This document shows, piece by piece, positions 1 to 8,016 of a stretch of 64,000 nucleotides of DNA (its first letter is position 1; each line of letters begins with the position of its first letter). Source of the DNA: Actinoalloteichus caeruleus DSM 43889 (GTDB taxonomy: Bacteria; Actinomycetota; Actinomycetes; Mycobacteriales; Pseudonocardiaceae); NCBI RefSeq assembly GCF_000429185.2, contig NZ_AUBJ02000001.1, positions 4,464,001 to 4,528,000 on the forward strand, given 5' to 3'. The notes beneath the pieces are model-generated. The model saw nothing but the letters and a program-made list of their open reading frames with translations. It ran no database searches and was not told where the DNA came from. Made by a program: the position numbers and the translations under genes.

Positions 1-2
1 GC

Positions 3-977
3 GACAGCCTCGGTGACTTCGTGGGGGCCAACTTCCTCGCCGAGACGGTGGTCCGGGACCGGCTCCGCCAGGCCGAGGTCGGGGCGCGGGTGGGTAGGTG
101 GCTCGCGCGTCCGGACAACGCGGAACGGCTCACCTCCGAACTGTCCACTGCCCTGCGCGGGGCAGTCGCGGTGCTGCGGGACGACGACGTGCGGGTGGTC
201 CTGGAGCAGGCCGTGGTGCGGCGGTTGGAGGAACAACCGTGGGGGCCGCCGCTGGGGCGCCTCCTCGGCCAGGTGGTGGCCGAGGGCAGCCACCACCGGC
301 TCGTGGACCTGCTCTGCGACCGTGCGTACGAGTGGGTGCGGGACAACGAGGACACCCTCCGGCGGGTCGTGTCGGAGCGGGCGCCGTCCTGGTCGCCCCG
401 TTTCGTGGACTCCATGGTCGGCGACCGGGTCTACGGGGAGGTGCTCACCTTCGCCCGGGCCGTCCGGGACGACCCGAACCACCGGGTCCGCCTGATGCTC
501 GACGACTTCCTCACCCAGTTCGCCAGGGATCTGCGGGAGGACCCGGAGGCGATGGCCAGGGCCGAGCGGTTCAAGCGCGAGGTGCTGGCGCATCCCGCCG
601 TGCAGGGTCTCGCGGCCTCGCTCTGGAGCAGGGCCAAGGAGATGCTGTTGTCCGCGGCGGAGGACCCGTCGAGCGAGCTCCGGACCCGGGTTCGCGGCGG
701 GATCGAGTCGTTGGGCGAGCGGCTGGCCACGGACCCCGAGATGCGGGACAAGGCCGAGCGGTGGCTGGAGACCGCGGTGGTCCACGTGGTGGAGAACTAC
801 CGCCACGAGCTCACCTCCCTCATCAGCGACACCGTGCGGCGCTGGGACGGGGTGGAGACGGCGAGGAAGGTCGAACTCCAGGTGGGCCGCGACCTCCAGT
901 TCATCCGGATCAACGGCACCGTGGTGGGCGCCCTGGCCGGGTTGGCCATCCACACCTTCTCCCACCTGGTGCTCTGA
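3..977 (+). CDS. DUF445 family protein, 5' end outside the window
   Basis: The reading frame is open from the first bases and already encodes family-like sequence (SLGDFVGANFLAETVV), so the true start lies upstream. The protein is rich in amphipathic helices with many Arg/Glu pairs and ends in a hydrophobic segment (IRINGTVVGALAGLAIHTF) that looks like a C-terminal membrane anchor. This matches DUF445, membrane-associated proteins of unknown function. An internal GTG at 21 could be taken for a start but would cut off conserved sequence. The next gene is on the opposite strand and only about 60 nt away, so the two converge. The biochemical role is unknown. Confidence 0.8.
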   Translation, partial: DSLGDFVGANFLAETVVRDRLRQAEVGARVGRWLARPDNAERLTSELSTALRGAVAVLRDDDVRVVLEQAVVRRLEEQPWGPPLGRLLGQVVAEGSHHRLVDLLCDRAYEWVRDNEDTLRRVVSERAPSWSPRFVDSMVGDRVYGEVLTFARAVRDDPNHRVRLMLDDFLTQFARDLREDPEAMARAERFKREVLAHPAVQGLAASLWSRAKEMLLSAAEDPSSELRTRVRGGIESLGERLATDPEMRDKAERWLETAVVHVVENYRHELTSLISDTVRRWDGVETARKVELQVGRDLQFIRINGTVVGALAGLAIHTFSHLVL

Positions 978-1037
978 GCTCGGGACCGCCCCCCTCGGCC
1001 GGCCCGGCCTCGGGCGGCTGGGCGGGGGCGGCCACCC

Positions 1038-1535
1038 TCACTCCCTGGCGCGGTGCCGCCAGTTCCTCGACTTGGCCCGGTTGCCGCACACCCGCATCGA
1101 GCACCAGGAGCGGGACCGGTTGCGGGACCGGTCATAGAAGGCCCACAGGCAGGTGTCGGCTGGGCAGATCTTGACGCGGTCCCAGGTGCCGAGGACGGCG
1201 AGCCTGGTCGCGGTGATGAGCAGGGTCCCGATGGCGTCCTCACTGGTCAGGGCGGGTACGCCGTCGAGGAGCGTCACGGCGACCGGCCAGGGGCGTGGCG
1301 GTTCCACCCGCTCCGTTCCCGGTGCGCCGGCCGCCGCCCGGAGCGCGTCCCGCACCCGCCTGGCCGCCTGGGCGTCGCCGGGCTCGCCGAGCCCGCGCTC
1401 CGCGACCCAGCGTTCCCACGCGCTGCCCGAGTCGAGCAGGTCGGTGCCCCGCTCGGCGTCCGCCGTGTTCATGAAGACGATCAGGAGCTCGATCTCCGCG
1501 TCGTGGGGGCTCGTCACCGAGGGTCCCTCCGTCAT
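1038..1535 (-). CDS. CGNR zinc finger (ABATE-type) protein
   Basis: The 165-residue protein has an N-terminal helical half of the ABATE type (FMNTADAERGTDLLDS) and a C-terminal zinc finger with CPADTC near residue 124 and CSMRVCGNR near residue 145, the signature CGNR motif. Such proteins are thought to bind DNA and are usually annotated as putative stress-induced transcription regulators; targets are unknown. A TAGGGT box lies 6 nt before the ATG, so the transcript is probably leaderless. It converges on the DUF445 gene and diverges from a promoter facing the VOC gene. Confidence 0.85.
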   Translation of the reverse strand: MTEGPSVTSPHDAEIELLIVFMNTADAERGTDLLDSGSAWERWVAERGLGEPGDAQAARRVRDALRAAAGAPGTERVEPPRPWPVAVTLLDGVPALTSEDAIGTLLITATRLAVLGTWDRVKICPADTCLWAFYDRSRNRSRSWCSMRVCGNRAKSRNWRHRARE

Positions 1536-1899
1536 CGGTCAACCCTAGAACGTCCGGTCGTGTGATCCACCCGTTGCGCCCTCTCTGGCATAACCCCCAT
1601 AATCCTCACGGTGGTTGCTAACCACTGTGACGAGAACGGTGGTGTCGGCGCGAGGGTGGGAAGAACGGCGGTCGAGGTGGACCTGCTCATGTCCGAGCAC
1701 CGACGTCGAGTGGCGGGAGCCGTCGAACGCGCCCCGGTGGGCTCGGTGGCCTTGTCACCGGCCCGGACCGCGTGGGGGTGGCCGCGGTGGCTGGGCGCAC
1801 GTGCCTTCCGGCCTCGGTCGCCGGCCGTCCGACTGGCCGCCCGACCGTGCGGAACCGACGATGCGACCGGAACGTGACCGAGGAGAAGGGTGATGACCG
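1536..1899. other. Divergent intergenic region without a convincing gene
   Basis: The 364 nt hold a leftward TAGGGT -10 box (1542-1547, minus strand) for the CGNR gene and a rightward promoter with an operator-like inverted repeat (1574-1630). The short open frames between 1611 and 1893 have arginine-rich, unconserved translations and I do not call them genes. Confidence 0.55.
1574..1630 (+). promoter_or_regulatory. Promoter followed by an 11-bp inverted repeat
   Basis: TTGCGC at 1574-1579 and CATAAT at 1598-1603 are 18 nt apart and form a plausible housekeeping promoter facing the VOC gene. Immediately downstream, TCACGGTGGTT (1606-1616) and AACCACTGTGA (1620-1630) form an inverted repeat with one mismatch and a 3-nt spacer, placed where a bound repressor would block initiation. 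The regulator is not identifiable. Confidence 0.5.
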
Positions 1900-2289
1900 A
1901 TGAGTGAGACGGCCGCCTCCGACAGGCCCGCGACGCCGTTGGCCCTGGAGGGCTACGTGCTGGACTGTCCGGACCCGAAGGCGTTGGCCTCCTTCTACCA
2001 GGACCTCCTGGGGTGGACCGAAGTGGTCGCGGACGACCCGGACTGGGTGTCGCTGCGCAACCCGAGCGGGGGGACGCTGTCGTTCCAGCGGGACCCGGAG
2101 GTGCTCCCCTCCACCTGGCCCGATCGGGAACGGCACCAGATGGCCCATCTGGACGTCACGGTGGGGGACCTCGAGGCCGAGAGCGAGCGGGCGATCCGGA
2201 TCGGGGCGACGCGGTTGTCCGAAGGACAGGGGAACTGGGTGGTCTTCGCCGATCCGGCCGGCCACCCCTTCTGCCTCTGCCGGTCCTGA
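1900..2289 (+). CDS. VOC family protein (glyoxalase/bleomycin-resistance fold)
   Basis: The 129-residue protein has the single-unit VOC fold: YVLDCPDPKALASFYQDLLGW at the start, an internal HLDVTVGDLEAE strand-helix and the usual FADPAGHPFCLC end. The His-Leu-Asp and the C-terminal Pro-x-Gly-His-Pro-Phe-Cys-Leu region are family hallmarks. Substrate cannot be inferred; many actinomycete paralogs are of unknown function. The start is set by an AGGAGAAGGG ribosome site ending 9 nt upstream. It follows a promoter with an operator-like repeat about 270 nt upstream. Confidence 0.85.
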   Translation: MSETAASDRPATPLALEGYVLDCPDPKALASFYQDLLGWTEVVADDPDWVSLRNPSGGTLSFQRDPEVLPSTWPDRERHQMAHLDVTVGDLEAESERAIRIGATRLSEGQGNWVVFADPAGHPFCLCRS

Positions 2290-2481
2290 GGTGGATTGAA
2301 TCGGGGCGGTGACGCGGAATCCCCGGAACTGATCCGGGTCGCCGTTTCCGATTCCTCCGCCGTACGGCTGAGCTGGATTCGACCGTCCGGTGGTGGCTTG
2401 CGGTCCGGCCAGATCAGACGGCTCTCGGCTGCTCGCCGCGCTGGTGACGACGATTCCCGTTTCGCGGTCTCCCTGGTGGCG

Positions 2482-2581
2482 GAAACCGTTTCGACAGCGC
2501 CGAAAAATCCGTCGTCCCCCTTTTTTTCTCCAATCCGTTGAGTCGGGAATATTCGCGGTGCTAGTTTCGCGGAACCGGTTC
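2482..2581. promoter_or_regulatory. Cluster of short palindromes upstream of the lacI-type gene
   Basis: Three dyads precede the LacI-type gene within the 310-nt gap: GAAACcGTTTC (2482-2492), GAATATTC (2547-2554) and GAACCGGTTC (2572-2581). LacI-family operators are palindromes, often with a central CG, so GAACCGGTTC, 19 nt before the start codon, is the best candidate for an autoregulatory site. Assignment is inference. A pyrimidine-rich tract lies at 2516-2530, and the rest of the gap shows nothing else. Confidence 0.4.
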
Positions 2582-2600
2582 GGCGGCGAACGGGGAAGAG

Positions 2601-3602
2601 ATGGCGACGATCGCCGATGTGGCCAGAGCCGCGGGGGTTTCCCGCAGCACCGTCTCCTACGCCCTGTCGGGGAAGCGGGCCGTCGCACCGGAGACCCTGT
2701 CCAGGGTGCGGCGCGCCGTCCGGGACCTCGGCTACACGCCCCACGCGGGAGCCCAGGCCCTGGCGCTGGCCAGGACCGAGGTCATCGGCCTCGTGCTCCA
2801 CGTCGACCACACCGGGGCGGCGCCGGCGGTGACGCGGTACGTGGCACCGATCTCCTCAGCCGCGCGCCGACTCGGGTACGACCTGCTGCTGGTGACCGAC
2901 ATCGACGGTCCCTCGGCGCTGCGCCGCATCACCGCGTCCGGCCGGGTGGACGGGCTCGTGCTCCTCGACGTCACCCAGGACGACCTCCGACTGCCGGTGC
3001 TGCGCGCCGCGGAGCGGCCCGCTGTCCTCATCGGACTACCCCGCGACGTCGGAGGGCTCGACGTCCTCGATCTCGACTTCCCGGCCGCCGCCGAGGTGGT
3101 GGTCGACCACCTCGCCGCCCTCGGCCACCGGCGGGTCACGCTGGTCACCCCGCCACGGGAGGTCTTCGCGCGGGGCGTCGGCCACGCCTGGCGCTTCCGG
3201 AGCGCCTGCCTTTCCCGGGCCAGGGAGTGGGGGCTGCGGGTCTACCCGCACTTCGCGGCCGCCCGGCAGGTGGACACCGGGCCCGTCCTCGACGCCGTGT
3301 TCCGCGCCCACCCCGACGCCACCGCCCTGGTCGTCCACGACGACCGGTCCGTCGCCGCGCTCCCCTCGGTCCTGCACCGCCGTGCGATGCGCGTTCCCGG
3401 CGACCTGTCCGTCGTCGCTCTCCACTTCTGGGGCGCCGGTGGCACGCCACCGCCCTACACCGCCGTCGACGCCGCACCGGCCGAGCTGGGCCGGCTGGCG
3501 GTGCGGCGGCTGGTCAGCCGGATGACCGCCGCGTCGGGCGACGAGCCCGCCGGCGTCACCTTGGTCAGACCACAGCTCACCGACCGGGCCAGCACCGCCT
3601 GA
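2601..3602 (+). CDS. LacI family transcriptional regulator
   Basis: The 333-residue protein starts with the canonical LacI helix-turn-helix (MATIADVARAAGVSRSTVSY, then RVRRAVRDLGYTPH hinge) followed by a periplasmic-binding-like effector domain to the C-terminus. A GGGGAAGAG ribosome site is next to the ATG. It lies directly before genes for a sugar-type solute-binding protein and two permeases in the same direction, so it most likely represses that importer and releases DNA on binding the imported sugar or a derivative. The sugar is not identifiable. Confidence 0.9.
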   Translation: MATIADVARAAGVSRSTVSYALSGKRAVAPETLSRVRRAVRDLGYTPHAGAQALALARTEVIGLVLHVDHTGAAPAVTRYVAPISSAARRLGYDLLLVTDIDGPSALRRITASGRVDGLVLLDVTQDDLRLPVLRAAERPAVLIGLPRDVGGLDVLDLDFPAAAEVVVDHLAALGHRRVTLVTPPREVFARGVGHAWRFRSACLSRAREWGLRVYPHFAAARQVDTGPVLDAVFRAHPDATALVVHDDRSVAALPSVLHRRAMRVPGDLSVVALHFWGAGGTPPPYTAVDAAPAELGRLAVRRLVSRMTAASGDEPAGVTLVRPQLTDRASTA

Positions 3603-3643
3603 CGGTGTCGTGGTCGGGGCCAGCCAGGACGAGGGGAACGGCG

Positions 3644-4885
3644 ATGACAGGAGCCAGGGCCAGGCGGGTGCTGACGGCGACGGCGCTGGTGCTCGGCCTG
3701 GCGGCGGCCTGTTCCGGCCCTGGCGCCGACGGCCGGGGCGGAGAGCGCGACTACCGCTTCTGGGACCCCTACACGCAGTTCGGGGACGACTCGGAGTGGG
3801 CCGCCCTGGTCGCCGACTGCGGACGCCGGGCCGGTGTCTCCCTGCACCGGACCGGGTACGACGGTTCGGACCTGACGACCAGGGCGATCCTCGCCGGGCA
3901 GCAGGGCAGCTCCCCCGACGTCCTCGTGCTCGACAACCCGGTGGTCACGACCCTCGCGGAGGGCGAACTGCTCCTGCCGGTCGACGAGCTGCCCGTGGAC
4001 CTCGGCGACTTCGAGGAGAACCTGCTCGAGTCGGGGGAGCTCGACGGGACCAGGTACGGGGTGCCGATCGGAGCGAACACCCTCGCCCTGTACTACAACG
4101 CGGACGTGCTCGCCGACGCGGAGGTCGATCCGGCGGCCATCCACGACTGGGCCGACCTCAGCGCCGCCCTGACGGAGATCTCGGCGAAGGGCCACCGGGG
4201 CATCACCTTCGCGGCGATCGGCAACGAGGAGGGCACCTACCAGTTCCTGCCCTGGTTCTGGGGCTCGGGCGCCGACCTGGAGGAGCTGGACTCACCGGCG
4301 GCCGTCGCGGCGCTGCGGCTGTGGAAGGGGTGGCTGGACGCCGACCTCGCCCCCAACTCCGTCATCAACAACAACCAGACCACGAGCTGGCAGGAGTTCG
4401 AGACGGGGACGTACGGGTTCGCCCTCAACGGGACCTGGCAACTGGCCAACGCCCGCGCGTCCGGCATCGACTTCGGGGTCATCCCGATCCCCTCCCGGCA
4501 CGGCGGTCCGGCTCCTGGCGCCGCGGGCGGGGAGATGGTCACCGTCCCCGTCCAGGAGGACCCCAGGAGGTACGAGCGCAGCCGCGCCATCGTCGAGTGC
4601 CTCGTCAGCGACGACAACCTGCTGACCACGGACACGGTGCTCTCCTATGTGGCCCCCGTCGAGGCGCTCACCGCCCGCCAGCGGGCCGAGGACCCCGAAC
4701 TGTCGCCCTGGATCAGCGCGGTGCGGGAGGCCAGGGGGCGCACCGCCAACGACCTGGGGACGAGGTACCCGTTGATCTCCGAGAACCTCTGGACCGCCGT
4801 GGGGAACGCGTTGTCCGGCGCCGAGACGCCCCAGGACGCCCTCGCCTTCGCCCAGGAGGCGGTGACCAGCGACTTCGGGCGCTGA
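3644..4885 (+). CDS. Extracellular solute-binding lipoprotein of a sugar ABC importer
   Basis: The 413-residue product has a lipoprotein signal peptide (RRVLTATALVLGLAAAC, lipobox Cys at residue 23) and a solute-binding domain of the maltose/multiple-sugar class, with the motif YGVPIGANTLALYYNADVL near residue 140. It would sit outside the membrane and deliver substrate to the two permeases that follow. The ATG at 3644 is chosen because it gives the signal peptide; the frame stays open far upstream but there overlaps the lacI-type gene. It is 41 nt downstream of that gene, probably in one operon. Confidence 0.88.
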   Translation: MTGARARRVLTATALVLGLAAACSGPGADGRGGERDYRFWDPYTQFGDDSEWAALVADCGRRAGVSLHRTGYDGSDLTTRAILAGQQGSSPDVLVLDNPVVTTLAEGELLLPVDELPVDLGDFEENLLESGELDGTRYGVPIGANTLALYYNADVLADAEVDPAAIHDWADLSAALTEISAKGHRGITFAAIGNEEGTYQFLPWFWGSGADLEELDSPAAVAALRLWKGWLDADLAPNSVINNNQTTSWQEFETGTYGFALNGTWQLANARASGIDFGVIPIPSRHGGPAPGAAGGEMVTVPVQEDPRRYERSRAIVECLVSDDNLLTTDTVLSYVAPVEALTARQRAEDPELSPWISAVREARGRTANDLGTRYPLISENLWTAVGNALSGAETPQDALAFAQEAVTSDFGR

Positions 4886-4982
4886 ACTGGACCGTCCCGC
4901 GCCCCCGAGGGCGGGACGGACGCGCGTGGGCGGCGAGGGGCGGAGCCAGCCGGGGAGGCGGGGGCCGACAGTGAGGAACCAG

Positions 4983-5903
4983 ATGACGACCGCACCGAAC
5001 AGGAGTGGGCCGCGCCGGCGTTGGCCGTCCCCGAGAACGACCGCCTGGGGGTTCCTCGCGCCGCTGGTCGTGTACCTGGTGGCGTTCTACCTCTACCCGC
5101 TGCTGCGGAACCTCGACCTGAGCCTGCGCGACCACACCGTCCGTTCCTTCGTGCGGAACGACGCGCCCTTCGTGTGGCTGGACAACTACGTGCGGGTGGT
5201 CACGAGCGCGGCCTTCGCCCCCGCGTTGTGGAACACCCTCGTCTTCACCGCGCTGTCCCTGGTCTTCCAGTACGGGATCGGTCTCGCGCTCGCCGTCTTC
5301 TTCCACCAGCACTTCAGGTTGTCGGTGCCCCTCAGGGCGCTGTTCCTCGTGCCGTGGTTGCTGCCGCTCATCGTGTCGGCCTCGACCTGGTCCTGGATGC
5401 TCAACAGTGAGTCGGGGGTGGTGAACTCGGTCCTCACCGCGTTCGGCGCCGACCCCGTCAACTGGCTCACCTCTCCCCAGTACTCCCTGCTCGCCGTCCT
5501 CGTCGCCAACATCTGGATCGGGATCCCGTTCAACCTCGTGCTGCTGTACAGCGGTCTCCGGAACATCCCACCGCGACTCCACGAGGCCGCCGCCCTCGAC
5601 GGTGCCGGCGGCTGGCAGCGGTTCTGGCGGATCACGATGCCCCTGCTGCGACCGGTGTCGGCGATCACGCTCCTGCTCGGCCTCGTCTACACGCTCAAGG
5701 TGTTCGACATCATCTGGATCATGACGCAGGGAGGGCCGGGGAACTCGTCGACGACCCTCGCCACCTGGTCCTACGAGCTCGGTTTCGGTTCGCTGCTGCC
5801 CCGCTTCGGCCCGGGGGCGGCGGTCGGGAACCTGCTCATCCTCATCGCCCTGTTCTTCGGCGTCATCCACATCCGGGTCCAGCGGCGACAGGAGGCGGCG
5901 TGA
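4983..5903 (+). CDS. ABC sugar importer permease, MalF/UgpA type
   Basis: The 306-residue integral membrane protein has about six transmembrane segments and the permease EAA loop (EAAALDGAGGWQRFWRITMP) near residue 205. It forms the channel with the following MalG-type permease. The ATG at 4983 follows a GAGGA box by 5 nt; a GTG at 4971 is an alternative. Its stop overlaps the start of the next gene (GTGA). No nucleotide-binding subunit is encoded nearby, so the importer probably borrows a shared MsiK-like ATPase, as is common in actinomycetes. Confidence 0.88.
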   Translation: MTTAPNRSGPRRRWPSPRTTAWGFLAPLVVYLVAFYLYPLLRNLDLSLRDHTVRSFVRNDAPFVWLDNYVRVVTSAAFAPALWNTLVFTALSLVFQYGIGLALAVFFHQHFRLSVPLRALFLVPWLLPLIVSASTWSWMLNSESGVVNSVLTAFGADPVNWLTSPQYSLLAVLVANIWIGIPFNLVLLYSGLRNIPPRLHEAAALDGAGGWQRFWRITMPLLRPVSAITLLLGLVYTLKVFDIIWIMTQGGPGNSSTTLATWSYELGFGSLLPRFGPGAAVGNLLILIALFFGVIHIRVQRRQEAA

Positions 5904-6718
5904 GCACACGGCGGCAGTGGTGGAAGACCGCGCTCGGGGTCGTGCTGACAGCCCTCATGCTCTTCCCCATCTACTGGATGATCAACGTCTCGCTGACACC
6001 CGGCGAGCGGATGCGCCAGACCCCACCCGACTGGTTCCCGACCTCGCCGACCTTCGAGGGGTACGCGGCCGTCCTCCGTGACCAGCTGCCCGCGTTGGGC
6101 ACCAGCCTGCTGGTCGGGGTGTGCACTGCGGCCCTGACCGTGGCCGTGGCCGCCCCGGCGGGCTTCGCCCTGGCCAAGCTCTCCCCCCTCGGGGGTGGAC
6201 CACTGCACTTCGTGCTGGTCATCGCCCAGATGATTCCCGGCATCATCATGGCGATGGGGTTCTACTCCCTCTACCTCAGCGTCGGGGGTCTGGACACCTG
6301 GTGGGGGCTGGTCATCGCCGACTCCACCCTGGCGGTGCCCTTCGGCGCGCTGGTGTTCACCGCCTTCATGTCCGCCGTCCCCGACGAGATCATCCAGGCC
6401 GCGCGCATCGACGGCGCCGGTCTCTGGCGCACCTTCCGGTCGGTCGTCCTGCCCGCCAGCCGGAACGCGGTGGTCACCGTCTCGCTGTTCGCCTTCCTGT
6501 GGGCGTGGTCGGACTTCGTCTTCGCCAACACGCTGAACGGGAGCGGGGACGTCCGGCCGATCACCCTGGGCATCTACCGGTACATCGGGAACAACGACCA
6601 GGACTGGAACTCGATCATGGCCACCGCCGTCGTCGCCTCGGTGCCGGCGGCGGTGTTGCTGGTGGTCGCCCAGCGCTACGTGGCCGCCGGTGTCACCGCG
6701 GGCGCGGTCAAGGACTGA
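5900..6718 (+). CDS. ABC sugar importer permease, MalG/UgpE type
   Basis: The 272-residue protein begins with a transmembrane helix (LGVVLTALMLFPIYWMINVSL) and carries the EAA-type loop IIQAARIDGAGLWRTFRSVV near residue 165. It pairs with the MalF-type permease, with which it overlaps by 4 nt, indicating translational coupling. It ends the LacI-controlled importer operon; the next gene starts 49 nt on from its own leaderless-type promoter. Confidence 0.88.
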   Translation: MSTRRQWWKTALGVVLTALMLFPIYWMINVSLTPGERMRQTPPDWFPTSPTFEGYAAVLRDQLPALGTSLLVGVCTAALTVAVAAPAGFALAKLSPLGGGPLHFVLVIAQMIPGIIMAMGFYSLYLSVGGLDTWWGLVIADSTLAVPFGALVFTAFMSAVPDEIIQAARIDGAGLWRTFRSVVLPASRNAVVTVSLFAFLWAWSDFVFANTLNGSGDVRPITLGIYRYIGNNDQDWNSIMATAVVASVPAAVLLVVAQRYVAAGVTAGAVKD

Positions 6719-6754
6719 CCCCAGGAGTTGCGCACCCGGTGCGTACACCCGGTG

Positions 6755-6767
6755 TAGGGTGCGCCCC
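6755..6767 (+). promoter_or_regulatory. Leaderless-type -10 box for the padR-type gene
   Basis: TAGGGT at 6755-6760 lies exactly 7 nt before the ATG at 6768, so transcription would begin at or beside the start codon. No ribosome-binding site precedes the start. The surrounding GTGCGTACACCCGGTGTAG contains the direct-repeat-like GGTGCGTACACCCGGTGTA, which could be an operator for PadR autoregulation (inference). Confidence 0.5.
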
Positions 6768-7109
6768 ATGTCGACGAGCCAGGCCCTGCTCGGGCTGCTC
6801 GACCAGGGGGCTCGGCACGGTGACGACCTCGAACGTGCCTATGACGAGCGCTTCGGCCGCGAGCGGGAACTGAAGTTCGGCCAGGTCCACTCGACCCTGT
6901 CCCGCTCGCTGCGGGACGGGTTGGTCGAGGTGGAGCGGACGGAACCCGGCTCGGGACCGGAGCGCGAGCGCCACACGATCACCGAGGCCGGTCGCCGCCA
7001 CGTCGCCGAGTGGCTCTCCACCCCGGAGAGACCCACCGCCCACCTGCGGAACGTGTCGTACACGGAACTGAGCCTCGCCCTGCTCACGGGACGCGATCCC
7101 GTCCGGTGA
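6768..7109 (+). CDS. PadR family regulator, N-terminal DNA-binding part (frame broken)
   Basis: The 113-residue product has the PadR winged helix (QALLGLLDQGARHGDDLERA, then GQVHSTLSRSLRDGLV, and HTITEAGRRHVAEWL). It ends at a TGA (7107-7109) right after LALLTGRDPVR, a point at which relatives continue into a C-terminal helical dimerisation domain. That continuation is present in the -1 frame from 7106, so one G appears to be missing near 7105-7106. This is a sequencing error, a true inactivating frameshift or a two-part gene. Position suggests control of the ABC exporter downstream. Confidence 0.75.
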   Translation: MSTSQALLGLLDQGARHGDDLERAYDERFGRERELKFGQVHSTLSRSLRDGLVEVERTEPGSGPERERHTITEAGRRHVAEWLSTPERPTAHLRNVSYTELSLALLTGRDPVR

Positions 7110-7294
7110 TCGACCTGCAACGGGGAGAGCACCTGACGCTGATGCGCGAGTTCACCCGCGGGAAACGGGATGGCGACGTGGCCGACCAGCTCGTGCGCGA
7201 CTACGCGCTGCCGCACCTCGAGGCGGACCTGAGATGGTTGGACACCGCCGAGGCGAGGATGGGACAGCTCGTGAACAACGGGGGACAGGAATGA
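7106..7294 (+). pseudogene. C-terminal part of the PadR regulator in the -1 frame
   Basis: From GTG 7106 the frame reads VIDLQRGEHLTLMREF and ends HLEADLRWLDTAEARMGQL, which is typical C-terminal PadR (helical) sequence. The GTG overlaps the stop of the N-terminal part (GTGA), so re-initiation would give a separate 62-residue peptide. Its TGA overlaps the ATG of the ABC ATPase (ATGA), the coupling expected of an intact padR-ABC operon. Codon use is as in the neighbours, so any mutation is recent, or it is a base-calling error. Confidence 0.65.
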
Positions 7295-8016
7295 CGGCGG
7301 GCGTGAGGGGTGCGGCGGACGGTGGATCCGGGCCGCTGCTCACCGCGGTGGGACTCGAACTCACCTTCGGGCGGAACCCGGCGCTCAGAGGCGCGAACTT
7401 CACGATCGAGCCCGGTGAGATGGTCGCGGTCCTCGGCCCCTCTGGTTCGGGCAAGTCGACCCTGTTGCACTGCCTCGCCGGAATCCTGGTGCCCACGGCC
7501 GGCTCGGTGGTGTTCGACGGCCAGGAGGTCTCGGCGATGAACGATGTGCGGCGCAGCGAGCTGCGCCGCACCTCCTTCGGGTTCGTCTTCCAGTTCGGCC
7601 AGCTCATCCCCGAGCTGACGGCCCTCGAGAACGTGGCGATGCCGTTGCGGTTGTCGGGGAAGCGGCGTCGGGTGGCGGAACGGCAGGCCCTCGAGTGGCT
7701 GGACCGGCTGGGCGTGGGTTCCGTGGCCGACCAGCGCCCCGGCGAGATCTCCGGCGGGCAGGGACAACGCACGGCCATCGCGCGGGCCTTGGTGGCCGGT
7801 CCGAGGGTCGTCTTCGCCGACGAGCCGACCGGCGCCCTCGACTCGGTGCAGGGGGACGAGGTGATGACCCTGCTCGCATCCGTCGCGAGGGAGACGGATG
7901 CCGCCGTCGTCCTGGTCACCCACGAACCACGCGTCGCCGCCTACTCCGACCGCGAGGTGATCGTTCGGGACGGGCGGACCGACGACCAGCGGGCGAACGG
8001 GGAGCGGAACCTGTGA
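7291..8016 (+). CDS. ABC transporter ATP-binding protein, MacB/LolD type
   Basis: The 241-residue ATPase has Walker A GPSGSGKST near residue 50, the ABC signature ISGGQGQRTAIARAL near 155, Walker B VVFADEP, the D-loop ALDS and the switch His in VLVTHEP. The ATG overlaps the preceding TGA, and its own stop overlaps the GTG of the FtsX-like permease. Such pairs energise export of peptides, lipids or drugs, or act mechanically at the envelope; the substrate is unknown. Confidence 0.92.
   Translation: MTAGVRGAADGGSGPLLTAVGLELTFGRNPALRGANFTIEPGEMVAVLGPSGSGKSTLLHCLAGILVPTAGSVVFDGQEVSAMNDVRRSELRRTSFGFVFQFGQLIPELTALENVAMPLRLSGKRRRVAERQALEWLDRLGVGSVADQRPGEISGGQGQRTAIARALVAGPRVVFADEPTGALDSVQGDEVMTLLASVARETDAAVVLVTHEPRVAAYSDREVIVRDGRTDDQRANGERNL

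Noticed and set aside
1611-1893. Two short ORFs before the VOC gene
   Set aside because: Arg/Pro/Gly-rich translations with no family pattern; explained by GC composition.
2390-3643. Long in-frame extension of the solute-binding protein upstream of its signal peptide
   Set aside because: It overlaps the lacI-type gene in another frame and would bury the signal peptide.
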